Shown here: one piece after another, positions 43,059 through 50,729 of the stretch
Layout: every line of letters begins with the position of its first letter
Position numbering within the stretch: position 1 is the stretch's first letter
NCBI RefSeq assembly: GCF_019420015.1
Contig: NZ_JAHZIA010000034.1
Location: 1-61,225, forward strand
Reading direction: 5' to 3'
DNA length: 61,225 nt
From: Anaerofustis sp.
Lineage (GTDB): Bacteria > Bacillota > Clostridia > Eubacteriales > Anaerofustaceae
Program-made: the position numbers and the translations under genes
Notes under the pieces: generated by a model
What the model saw: only the letters and a program-made list of their open reading frames with translations
Told to the model about the DNA's origin: nothing
Databases searched by the model: none

Positions 43059-44060
43059 TTAATATTCCTTTATCTTTTCTATTACTTTTTGTGTAAATTC
43101 TTTTGTTCCCATATTTCCGCCCAAATCTTTTGTTAAGAATTTACCTTCTCTTATTATATCTTCAATGGCTTTTTCTATTTTTTTTGCTTCATCGTCATAG
43201 CCTATGTACTTAAGCATTTTTGCTCCCGCAAGAATACATGCGGTAGGATTTGCGATATTTTTGCCTGCTATGTCAGGGGCAGAGCCGTGAACTGCTTCAA
43301 AAATTGCTCCTTCTTCACCTATGTTTGAACCTGTTGTAAGTCCGAGTCCTCCTATTAATCCCGCACATAAATCGCTTACTATATCGCCGAATAAATTTGT
43401 CGATAACAATATATCGTATTTTTCAGGATACATAACCAGATTCATGCAAGCCGCGTCTATTATCAGATCCTCAAGCTCTATTTCAGGGTAGTTTTTATGT
43501 ACTTCCTTAACAGCGTCTAAAAATACTCTGTCTGTCAATTTGCAGATGTTTGCTTTATGAAGAGCTGTGACTTTTTTTCTCCCTTCTCTTCTTGCAAGTT
43601 CAAATGCGTATTTTGCTATTCTTTCGCTTGCTTTTTTTGTTATGAGTCTTGTTGTTTCTGCTCCGCCTTCAATTTCCTTTTCTATTCCGGCGTAAAGACC
43701 TTCTGTATTTTCTCTTATTATTACAAGATCGATGTTTTCGTATTTGTTTTTAATTCCTTCAAAAGAGTTTACCGGTCTTACATTTGCATAAAGGTTCAGT
43801 TCTTTTCTTAAAGTTACATTTACGCTTCGAAATCCCTTTCCGACCGGAGTGGTAACAGGGCCTTTTAATGCAACTTTATTCTTTTTGATACTGTCTATTA
43901 CCCTCTTTGGTAAAGGCTCTGAAAATTGTTCGACTGCCTCGAGTCCTGCAATTTCTTCTTCAAAGTTTATTTCTGCTCCAGTTGCTTTTATTACTTCAAC
44001 GGCACTCGTCATTACTTCTTTTCCTATGCCGTCACCATATATCAATGTTACGTTTTTCAT
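43059..44060 (-). CDS. NAD-dependent isocitrate dehydrogenase-like decarboxylating dehydrogenase
   Basis: Beta-decarboxylating dehydrogenase, 333 aa. Substrate loop GPVTTPVGKGFRSVNVTLRKELNLYANVRPV carries Ser and three Arg as in NAD-isocitrate dehydrogenases; RENTEGLYAGIE and HGSAPDIAGKNIANPTA complete the set. The Ser plus NVTLRK pattern favours isocitrate over 3-isopropylmalate, which would have Leu-type residues there, but homoisocitrate or a related acid is possible. Monocistronic; no aconitase or citrate synthase is nearby. AAAGGAG ribosome site. Confidence 0.82.
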   Translation of the reverse strand: MKNVTLIYGDGIGKEVMTSAVEVIKATGAEINFEEEIAGLEAVEQFSEPLPKRVIDSIKKNKVALKGPVTTPVGKGFRSVNVTLRKELNLYANVRPVNSFEGIKNKYENIDLVIIRENTEGLYAGIEKEIEGGAETTRLITKKASERIAKYAFELARREGRKKVTALHKANICKLTDRVFLDAVKEVHKNYPEIELEDLIIDAACMNLVMYPEKYDILLSTNLFGDIVSDLCAGLIGGLGLTTGSNIGEEGAIFEAVHGSAPDIAGKNIANPTACILAGAKMLKYIGYDDEAKKIEKAIEDIIREGKFLTKDLGGNMGTKEFTQKVIEKIKEY

Positions 44061-44181
44061 TTGCTACTCCTTTTTATAAGACTGTATTTAATTATACTTT
44101 ACTTTAAGAAATTTAACAATACCATGATTTCTAAATTTTCGAAATATTGGGTAAACTTTTGTTTATTAAAATGTTATATAA

Positions 44182-44211
44182 TTGACTTTAGTAATGTTTG
44201 TATAGTAAAAT
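44182..44211 (+). promoter_or_regulatory. Possible promoter for the HAD array
   Basis: TTGACT at 44182-44187, 18 bp, TAAAAT at 44206-44211, upstream of the first of five HAD genes. Confidence 0.5.
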
Positions 44212-44309
44212 GATAAAAGGTGATTAAGTTTTATATTATATTTATGCTAAAGATAATATATAAAATTTAAAGATAGTTTGTTTTATAAAAATTTTCAGAG
44301 GAGAGATTT

Positions 44310-45110
44310 ATGGATTACAAGTTGCTTATTACAGATTTGGACGGAACGATGCTTAACAGTAACAGTGAGATAAGTAAAAAAAATTTGGATGCCGTGCACG
44401 AGCTTCAAAGAAGAGGTAAATTTATCAGTGTCGGAAGCGGAAGACTCTATGTGGATGCAATAAAATATGCAAGACAGCTTGGATGTCAGAATAACTACAA
44501 TATCGCAAACGGAGGACTTACCATATTCAGAGAGGGTGAAGAAGAGTATGTTGCGCACTTTGAAGAAGGCTACTATAAGCGTATAGTCGATATATTGAGA
44601 TATAATAATATTCCTTTTGTTGTCATGACCAGTGATTATGAAGGTTCTTTTTTTGATAAATCCAGTGAGGAGTTTGTACGAAGATGTCGTGAAATCAATC
44701 AAGGAACTTTGATTGATTTTATTGAAACTGATGTGCGAGAATTAAAAAATGTTTATAAAGTAAGCTCTTCTTACAGGAATGTTGACGATATATTCTTGCA
44801 CAGAGAACTTGAACGCCTTCACAAGGAAATAAGAGCTGATATTGCGGGAGAATACTTTATCGATTTATCCCCGAGAGGTATTTCAAAATGGACGGGTGCA
44901 ATAAGGCTTGCGGAAGAGATGGGTATTTCCACCAAGGAGATTATTGCGGTTGGGGATCAGGAAAATGATATGCAGATTGTGGCAAATGTAGGGCTTGGTA
45001 TAGCAATGAAAAATGCGGTAGACAGGCTTAAGAATGTTGCCGATGTTGTTCTTCCTTTCACTAATGATGAAAACGGGGTTGCGTATTTGATAGAAAAATA
45101 TATGCTTTGA
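44310..45110 (+). CDS. Cof-type HAD phosphatase, array member 1
   Basis: 266-aa HAD-IIB (Cof/YbiV/YidA type) sugar-phosphate or pyridoxal-phosphate phosphatase. Motif I ITDLDGTML, motif II SVGSGR, motif III Lys in SKWTGAIRLAEE, motif IV VGDQENDMQI: all catalytic residues present. AGGAGAG ribosome site. First of five consecutive paralogues on one strand. Substrate not predictable. Confidence 0.93.
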   Translation: MDYKLLITDLDGTMLNSNSEISKKNLDAVHELQRRGKFISVGSGRLYVDAIKYARQLGCQNNYNIANGGLTIFREGEEEYVAHFEEGYYKRIVDILRYNNIPFVVMTSDYEGSFFDKSSEEFVRRCREINQGTLIDFIETDVRELKNVYKVSSSYRNVDDIFLHRELERLHKEIRADIAGEYFIDLSPRGISKWTGAIRLAEEMGISTKEIIAVGDQENDMQIVANVGLGIAMKNAVDRLKNVADVVLPFTNDENGVAYLIEKYML

Positions 45111-45157
45111 CAGTAAATATTTGTGATATAAAAAAATAATGTTTAAGGAGTTGTGAC

Positions 45158-45955
45158 ATGAAGTATAAGCTTTTGGTTATGGATGTTGACAATACTCTTT
45201 TACGTACGGATAAGAGCGTGTCTGAAAAAAATATAGAAGCCATAAAAAAATGCAGAGATAAGGGTGTTATGGTTTCTCTTGCAAGCGGAAGACCTGCGCT
45301 GGATGTACTTCATTATGCCGAAATGATAGGAATAGGAGACAACTATCATGTGTCGGATAATGGGGCAGGTATTTTTAAAGGCAGAAAGAGAAAGATTATA
45401 AAAAAATTCAATGAAAATTTTTATTTGGATTTGGTAGATAAATTAAGGTCACATAATATTGAATGCGGTGTTTTTTCCGGGGATGATTCGGACTTTGTGT
45501 ATGAACAGGGAAGTGAGACGATAGCGAAGGGCATTGATATTTATTTTCCGGTTACAAAATCAAGAGTTGGTGATATAAAACAAATAAAGAACGTATATAA
45601 AATAAGCAGTTATTTTAAAAACGATGAAGAGTTTGCTTTTGTAAAAAGCTTGGAAAAAGAAAATGAAATGAGCGGCGTTATTCCGGATCCGAATTTCTTC
45701 GATATGATGCCTTATAATGTCACTAAAATTGTCGGTACGGAAGAAATCGCAAAAGAACTGGGCATAAGTATGGATGAGGTTATTGTAATGGGAGATCAAG
45801 ATAACGATTTTACCAATATTAAAGGTGCCGGACTTGGGATTGCTGTTGCCAATGCAACGGATGAAATAAAGGATATAGCGGATGTTGTATTGGAACAAAG
45901 CTGTGATGATGATTCTGTTATGTACGTAATAAATAAATATATATTGGGTGAATAA
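45158..45955 (+). CDS. Cof-type HAD phosphatase, array member 2
   Basis: 265 aa, same fold and length as member 1. Motif I is VMDVDNTLL (Asn instead of Gly after the second Asp), motif II SLASGR, motif III VTKIVGTEEIAKE, motif IV MGDQDNDFTN. AAGGAG ribosome site at 45145-45150; 47 bp after member 1. Likely an active phosphatase with its own substrate. Confidence 0.92.
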   Translation: MKYKLLVMDVDNTLLRTDKSVSEKNIEAIKKCRDKGVMVSLASGRPALDVLHYAEMIGIGDNYHVSDNGAGIFKGRKRKIIKKFNENFYLDLVDKLRSHNIECGVFSGDDSDFVYEQGSETIAKGIDIYFPVTKSRVGDIKQIKNVYKISSYFKNDEEFAFVKSLEKENEMSGVIPDPNFFDMMPYNVTKIVGTEEIAKELGISMDEVIVMGDQDNDFTNIKGAGLGIAVANATDEIKDIADVVLEQSCDDDSVMYVINKYILGE

Positions 45956-45956
45956 A

Positions 45957-46757
45957 TTGAAATATGAACTATTGATAACTGATTTGGATGATACATTATT
46001 GAAAGATGACGGAAGCATATCGGATAAAAATAGACTTGCACTCCGTAAACTCATTGAAAGAGGCGGAAAGGTTGCTCTTGCCAGTGGTAGGGCAGAGCCT
46101 ACAATGGAAGAGGTCATTAAGATGGTGGGGCTTATGGATCAAAAACATCTCGCCCACAACGGACTTAGCGTCTTTAATCTTGACGGATACAGAAAAGTGT
46201 ATAACTTTATACCAAAAGACGAAGTAAAAAGACTTCTTGATTTGCTTAAACAGAATAATATAGAATCAAATGTTCTGAGTCTTTCCGGTATATACCATAA
46301 TCACAGTTATAGGCTTGTGGATGTTATGGATAAATACGAGCATGGTTATCCTGTGATTGATACTGACTATACTCCTTATGATATAAAAGATATTTTTTTA
46401 ATGTACGGACTTATAAACAATGAAGAACAAAGGAAGCTGATGCGTTCTTGGGGTAATGATATTATCGAAACAGGAGAGGGCAACGGATTTGTTATATTTT
46501 TTGTAAGAGGAGAGGGGAAATTCCAAGGAGCTAAAAGGTTGGCAGCAGAATTGGGAATTGATGAGAAGAAGATAGTGTGCGTCGGAGACGGAGGAAACGA
46601 TCTGCAGATGCTTCGGGATGCACCGCTGGGGATTGCGGTAAAGAATGCGGTCGAAGAAGCTAAAGAAGCCGCAAAGATTGTTATAGACAAAACCAATGAA
46701 GAAGATGCAATCAGTTATGTTATCGATAAATATTTTTTTGGAGATGAAAGATTATGA
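45957..46757 (+). CDS. Cof-type HAD phosphatase, array member 3, TTG start
   Basis: 266 aa. TTG 45957 gives MKYELLITDLDDTLL, which lines up exactly with the starts of members 1 and 2 and lies 6 bp after GGGTG; a GTG at 45948 would add three residues and overlap that site. Motifs: ITDLDDTLL, ALASGR, GKFQGAKRLAAE, VGDGGNDLQM. It starts 1 bp after the stop of member 2, so coupling is likely. Confidence 0.9.
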   Translation: MKYELLITDLDDTLLKDDGSISDKNRLALRKLIERGGKVALASGRAEPTMEEVIKMVGLMDQKHLAHNGLSVFNLDGYRKVYNFIPKDEVKRLLDLLKQNNIESNVLSLSGIYHNHSYRLVDVMDKYEHGYPVIDTDYTPYDIKDIFLMYGLINNEEQRKLMRSWGNDIIETGEGNGFVIFFVRGEGKFQGAKRLAAELGIDEKKIVCVGDGGNDLQMLRDAPLGIAVKNAVEEAKEAAKIVIDKTNEEDAISYVIDKYFFGDERL

Positions 46758-47557
46758 TAAAGTTATTTGCTGTGGATTTGGATCATACTTTACTCAGAGA
46801 CGGTAATATTATTTCTGAAGAAGATAAAAAAGCTATAAAAGATTTGGAATCAACGGGAGTTAAGATTGTTTTGGACTCCGGGCGAAGCGAACCTACAATG
46901 AAAGATATGATATATGAATTGGGGCTTGAAAAATATAAACATGTGGGGGTTAACGGTGCTCTTATCATGGATTATACCGGTAAAAACAAGTTTGTAAAAG
47001 CAATCGACAGAGATATCTATGTTGATTTGATAGAAAGGTTAAGAAGAGAAAACAGAGAGTTCTTTTGTTATTGTGACGGAGGACTTATGTATGAACACGT
47101 TGATAAGTTAAGACCACAGGTAGAATATTTTCACTCTAGCAAGGCTTTGATTAAAGGTAATGTAATGACAATACCTGAATGTCCGAGAGTTAACACTTAT
47201 TACGGTGATGAAGAGGAACTTAAATATGTAAGAAGTATTTGTCCTGACGGTTTATATTCTACTGCAAACAGCGGTATACTGGATTATATGCCTTTGGGGC
47301 TCAATAAATTTTCAGGACTTGAACCTATACTGGAGGATTACGGTATATCGAAGGATGAAGTTGCTTGTATAGGAGATCAGGAAAGCGATATTGAGATGTT
47401 TAAAAATTGCGGTATGTCTTTTGCCGTAAGTAATTGTGATGATTTTGCAAGGGAAGCTTGTGATATAGTTCTTCCAAGAAGTCACAATGAAAACGGGGTT
47501 GCTTATGCAATATACAAGTATATATTAAAAGACGAAAAAAAATTATCGCAAATATAG
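46754..47557 (+). CDS. Cof-type HAD phosphatase, array member 4
   Basis: 267 aa; start overlaps the member 3 stop (ATGA). Motif I AVDLDHTLL, motif II VLDSGR, motif III LNKFSGLEPILED. Motif IV is IGDQESDIEM, with Ser in place of the usual Asn of GDxxND; Asp is kept, so magnesium binding may survive in altered form. Closest to member 5: both share a FCY/FCF-type cap stretch and a C-terminal ENGVAYAIYKYILKDEKKL-like end. Confidence 0.9.
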   Translation: MIKLFAVDLDHTLLRDGNIISEEDKKAIKDLESTGVKIVLDSGRSEPTMKDMIYELGLEKYKHVGVNGALIMDYTGKNKFVKAIDRDIYVDLIERLRRENREFFCYCDGGLMYEHVDKLRPQVEYFHSSKALIKGNVMTIPECPRVNTYYGDEEELKYVRSICPDGLYSTANSGILDYMPLGLNKFSGLEPILEDYGISKDEVACIGDQESDIEMFKNCGMSFAVSNCDDFAREACDIVLPRSHNENGVAYAIYKYILKDEKKLSQI

Positions 47558-47580
47558 TGATAAATTATATTAAATCAGTT

Positions 47581-47615
47581 ATAATAGCCATAGCTTAAAT
47601 TGCTGTGGCTATTAT
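47581..47615 (+). promoter_or_regulatory. Intercistronic hairpin before the fifth HAD gene
   Basis: ATAATAGCCATAGC, loop TTAAATT, GCTGTGGCTATTAT: 14 pairs with one G-U. It ends 3 bp before the GGAGG ribosome site of the next gene and lacks a T run, so it looks like an mRNA-processing or translation-control element rather than a terminator. Confidence 0.5.
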
Positions 47616-47628
47616 TATGGAGGAAACA

Positions 47629-48441
47629 ATGATAAAACTATTCGCGGTAGATATGGATGATACGTTTTTGGATAAAAACGATCATATGTCAAAAGAAAAT
47701 GTGCAGGCTGTAAGAGATCTTGTGGATGCAGGTATAAAAGTGGTTATTAATTCGGGAAGAACTGAAGTTTTAATGAGAGAACATATTCATGATTTAGGAC
47801 TTGAAGACGTAAAACATGTAGCTGTTAACGGTGCGTTAATTTTGGATGTAAAAGGTAAAAATGAACTTATTTCTTATTTTGACAAGAATACATATGATGA
47901 TTTTATAAAAATTTTAAGAAATGAAAACAGAGGATTCTTTTGTTTTCATGAAAACGGAATAATGTATGAGAATGCTGACGAGAAGCTGATTAATCATATA
48001 AAAAGATTTCATACTTTGAAAATGGCTAGCGAAGGAGATACTCTTACTCTTGACAGATGCTGTAGGGTTGCTGTTGTGAGAAATAATGAAGAGGATGTTC
48101 CTTATCTTAGATCTCTTGCTTCAGAAGGTGTTTATACCACTGCAAGACCTTTTGGCTCTTGTGTGAGTTATATGCCGGATGGACTTAACAAAGCAAACGG
48201 ACTTAAGGTTATTATGGACGAATATGGGATAAAAGAAGATGAAGTCGCAAGTATAGGAGATCAGGAAGTGGATACTTATATGTTTGACATTTCGAAGTAT
48301 GGATTTGCCGTAAAGAACAGTGATGACGAAACAAAGAAAAGAGCAAATATAATTTTGCCGAGAACAAATAATGAAAATGCTTTTGCTTATGCGGTGTATA
48401 AGTATATACTTAAAGATGATGAAAAACTAAACAGAGTTTAA
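47629..48441 (+). CDS. Cof-type HAD phosphatase, array member 5, divergent motif IV
   Basis: 270 aa from ATG 47629, 5 bp after GGAGG; an upstream in-frame ATG at 47605 lies inside the hairpin. Motif I AVDMDDTFL, motif II VINSGR, motif III LNKANGLKVIMDE. Motif IV is IGDQEVDTYM, where Val replaces the Asn of GDxxND. Nearest relative is member 4. A terminator follows, closing the array. Confidence 0.9.
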   Translation: MIKLFAVDMDDTFLDKNDHMSKENVQAVRDLVDAGIKVVINSGRTEVLMREHIHDLGLEDVKHVAVNGALILDVKGKNELISYFDKNTYDDFIKILRNENRGFFCFHENGIMYENADEKLINHIKRFHTLKMASEGDTLTLDRCCRVAVVRNNEEDVPYLRSLASEGVYTTARPFGSCVSYMPDGLNKANGLKVIMDEYGIKEDEVASIGDQEVDTYMFDISKYGFAVKNSDDETKKRANIILPRTNNENAFAYAVYKYILKDDEKLNRV

Positions 48442-48525
48442 TATAAATCGGTTTAGTCTTTTCGAATATTTAAAGTTTTGCATTTCCTATTGATTGTAAA
48501 TTAACCATTATAATACAAATTAAGA

Positions 48526-48554
48526 AAAACTATCCGATTAGGATAGTTTTTTAT
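48526..48554. terminator. Terminator after the HAD array
   Basis: AAAACTATCC, loop GATTA, GGATAGTTTT followed by TTATTT; convergent with the SdpI-like gene. Confidence 0.85.
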
Positions 48555-48572
48555 TTATATGAATTTATAATA

Positions 48573-49208
48573 TTATATACCTTGTTTGTATAAAATAAAT
48601 GAATACACCGTTGGTATAAGAACCATAAGTATTATTGATGAAGTAAGTACAAAAGAATTTAATTTAAAAAATGTAAATACAATTTGCATTATACCGCATA
48701 ACATAAATACATATCCCGCCAGTCTGTGGGTTTTATTCCAATTTTCTTCGCTGTTTAAGGTCCATGGAAGTTTTATACCGACTGTATAGTTCTGTTTGCA
48801 TTTGGGGAGGTAGTTTCCTATTATGATAAATACAAGTCCCACAAGGGAAAGAACATATAATCCCGTATCTACTTGTTTATAGAGTGAGGATAATATAGAT
48901 ATAAAGCTAAACAATACGGTAAGTATAGGCACTAGCCATTTGCTTATGGTAAATATGACTTTGGAAGAATTTTTTCTTTTTGGGTCGTTGTTCAAAAATA
49001 CATTTAAAAATATATTCAAAAGCGCATATGCAAAAGGCATTACATAAACAAATATTTGTTTTGATACAAATCCGTCGGCACTCCCGTTGGCACCGAAATG
49101 CACGGGCAATTCATTTGGTAATTTATCGTATATGAATAAACATAATATTGTGGGTATAAAACAACATAGTGTTGAAATTATAATTTCTTTGTTTATTTTA
49201 TTTTTCAT
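48573..49208 (-). CDS. SdpI-family immunity-like membrane protein
   Basis: 211 aa, six hydrophobic segments. The N-terminal DUF1648-type motif LPVHFGANGSADGF and the C-terminal SdpI motif GNYLPKCKQNYTVGIKLPWTLNSEENWNKTHRLAGY (cut for reading) are clear. In Bacillus, SdpI protects from the SdpC toxin and relays its presence to the repressor SdpR. Its start overlaps the sdpR-like gene by 11 bp. No SdpC-like toxin gene is seen nearby, so it may be a self-standing defence against other bacteria or have another signal. Confidence 0.9.
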   Translation of the reverse strand: MKNKINKEIIISTLCCFIPTILCLFIYDKLPNELPVHFGANGSADGFVSKQIFVYVMPFAYALLNIFLNVFLNNDPKRKNSSKVIFTISKWLVPILTVLFSFISILSSLYKQVDTGLYVLSLVGLVFIIIGNYLPKCKQNYTVGIKLPWTLNSEENWNKTHRLAGYVFMLCGIMQIVFTFFKLNSFVLTSSIILMVLIPTVYSFILYKQGI

Positions 49209-49473
49209 TTTCTTCTCCTTTAAATTGTGATAACCAAAGCATTAGTTCTTCAAATATTGAAGTGTTTATATCATAATATATATAGTTTTTATACTTTGTT
49301 TCAAAAATCAAATCCGCTTTTTTTAACTTTGACAGATGATAAGACACCGTTGCCGTCGTCATATCGAATCTGCTTGCTATATCTCCCGCAGACATTCTTC
49401 CGCTTTTCAGCATAAGTAAAATGTCTCTTCTTACCGGATCGGACAGTGCTTTTAGAGTGTTTCCGAAGCTCAT
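49198..49473 (-). CDS. ArsR/SdpR-family autorepressor
   Basis: 91-aa winged-helix repressor: LKALSDPVRRDILLMLKSGRMSAGDIASRFDMTTATVSYHLSKLKKADLI, cut here at its core, is the SdpR type without the ArsR metal cysteines. AAAGGAG ribosome site. Two matching palindromes flank its promoter (49486-49515 and 49540-49573), so autoregulation is likely. Signal expected through the overlapping SdpI-like protein. Confidence 0.93.
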   Translation of the reverse strand: MSFGNTLKALSDPVRRDILLMLKSGRMSAGDIASRFDMTTATVSYHLSKLKKADLIFETKYKNYIYYDINTSIFEELMLWLSQFKGEENEK

Positions 49474-49485
49474 TTTTTTCTCCTT

Positions 49486-49515
49486 TATCTATTTAGAAAT
49501 ATTTCTAAATAGATA
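49486..49515. promoter_or_regulatory. Operator 1 of the sdpRI-like operon
   Basis: Perfect 30-bp palindrome with arms TATCTATTTAGAAAT and ATTTCTAAATAGATA. It covers the expected transcription start and touches the -10. Core CTATTTAGAA-N4-TTCTAAATAG is shared with operator 2. Confidence 0.8.
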
Positions 49516-49541
49516 ATATATCTTCTTATTATAAAAGTCAA
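49513..49541 (-). promoter_or_regulatory. Promoter of the sdpRI-like operon
   Basis: On the minus strand TTGACT (49541-49536), 17 bp, TATTAT (49518-49513), set between the two operators and overlapping both at its edges. Confidence 0.75.
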
Positions 49542-49573
49542 GAACTATTTAGAATATTTTCTAAATAGTTCTT
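49540..49573. promoter_or_regulatory. Operator 2 of the sdpRI-like operon
   Basis: Inverted repeat with 15-bp arms (49540-49554 and 49559-49573) around TATT, sharing the core CTATTTAGAA-N4-TTCTAAATAG with operator 1; centres are 56 bp apart. It may also fold as the terminator of the upstream GNAT gene. Confidence 0.75.
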
Positions 49574-49588
49574 TTGTATCTGTTTTTA

Positions 49589-50209
49589 TTACTCAGTTGA
49601 TTTTTTTTCGTTATTATTTATTTTAAGAGTGTATTTTTTTAGTATTTTTTCAACGTTTTTCATGTTCAACTGATTAACTGTTTTGATTGCTTTGGGCGGA
49701 ATTGAAAAATCGCCTATTTCCAGACAATACCATGCGGTGTCGTACCAATGGTTATCTTTGAATCCGCTTTTTTTGAAATATCCTATTTCTTCAAATCCTA
49801 GTTTTTTATGAAAAACGTTGCTGTAAAGTGTTTTATGTATTGTTATGCATGCGTATAATATTTGAAAGTTTTGCATTTTTAATATATCGATTAATGCAAG
49901 ATAAAGATTTCTTCCTATATGTGCATTTTTGAATTCTTTTTTTATGTATATAGAAAGTTCAGCCGTATAAGCATAGGCTTCTCTGCCTTTGTATTCGCTT
50001 GCGTATGCATATCCTATTATTTCATTGTTATATTCACATACCAAATAAGGATATTTTTTTTGTATGTTTGTTATTCTTTTTTCAAATTCACTTATGCTTG
50101 GGGCAGTATATTCGAAAGTAATAGGTGTATTTAATATATATGGAGTATATATATTTAAAATACTTGGGACATCATTCTTATTTGCAAATCTAATGTTTAT
50201 TTTGTTCAT
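49589..50209 (-). CDS. GNAT acetyltransferase, phosphinothricin acetyltransferase-like
   Basis: 206 aa. N-terminal IRFANKNDVPSILNIYTPYILNTPITFEY and the AELSIYIKKEFKNAHIGRNLYLALI acetyl-CoA loop (both cut) match the PAT/MnaT group, which acetylates phosphinothricin, methionine sulfoximine or related amino acids. The usual Q/RxxGxG loop reads KNAHIGR, slightly altered. A tail of about 30 Lys/Asn-rich residues follows the domain. No clear ribosome site. Substrate unknown. Confidence 0.85.
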   Translation of the reverse strand: MNKINIRFANKNDVPSILNIYTPYILNTPITFEYTAPSISEFEKRITNIQKKYPYLVCEYNNEIIGYAYASEYKGREAYAYTAELSIYIKKEFKNAHIGRNLYLALIDILKMQNFQILYACITIHKTLYSNVFHKKLGFEEIGYFKKSGFKDNHWYDTAWYCLEIGDFSIPPKAIKTVNQLNMKNVEKILKKYTLKINNNEKKSTE

Positions 50210-50346
50210 TATAATTTTACCTCTGTTAAATATGTTTATATACTTTATAATAAAAATGTGTTATTATATGTAATGATTATTTTATGTTACTAATTGATTT
50301 TAGTCAATATAAGAACAGTTTCTGATTTTATTTTTGGAGAGATTGC

Positions 50347-50700
50347 ATGATAGAAGGTTTTGATAGTGAGCAGGCAATGAGTTTTTTTGACAATAACAAA
50401 GACTTTTATAATGAGCTTCTCGTTCTTTATTATAATGATATATTAAAGAGAAAAAAAGAATTAAATAAAAGTATGGTGACAAAAGATGTTAAGTCTTTTG
50501 TTTTGCATATACATTCAATAAAAAGCTCATCGGAAACTGTTGGAATGAATTATTTATATAAAAAGTCAAAAAAACTTGAGATGCTTGTGCAAAGTGAAAA
50601 TTTTGAAAGTATCGCCAAAGACTTTGATTTATTTATGTTGTATATTGATAAAATGCTTAATAACCTAAAGATATATTTGATGAATTATGATTTGATTTAA
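50347..50700 (+). CDS. HPt (histidine phosphotransfer) domain protein
   Basis: 117 aa, a single four-helix HPt domain. The phospho-accepting site is LHIHSIKSSSETVG with H56, Lys and Ser-rich turn as in HPt domains (HxxKGxS pattern). GGAGAG ribosome site. It is 29 bp ahead of the LytTR regulator and on the same strand, so the pair is likely an operon. No histidine kinase is encoded in the window, so the phospho-donor is remote. Confidence 0.8.
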   Translation: MIEGFDSEQAMSFFDNNKDFYNELLVLYYNDILKRKKELNKSMVTKDVKSFVLHIHSIKSSSETVGMNYLYKKSKKLEMLVQSENFESIAKDFDLFMLYIDKMLNNLKIYLMNYDLI

Positions 50701-50729
50701 TATTGCAATTGTAAGGAGGGGAATATATC

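Noticed and set aside
43059..44060. leuB (3-isopropylmalate dehydrogenase)
   Set aside because: The substrate loop has the Ser and NVTLRK pattern of isocitrate dehydrogenases and no leu genes are near, though other substrates remain possible.
45560..46117. 185-residue ORF opposite HAD array members 2 and 3
   Set aside because: Antisense to two conserved genes and without family features.
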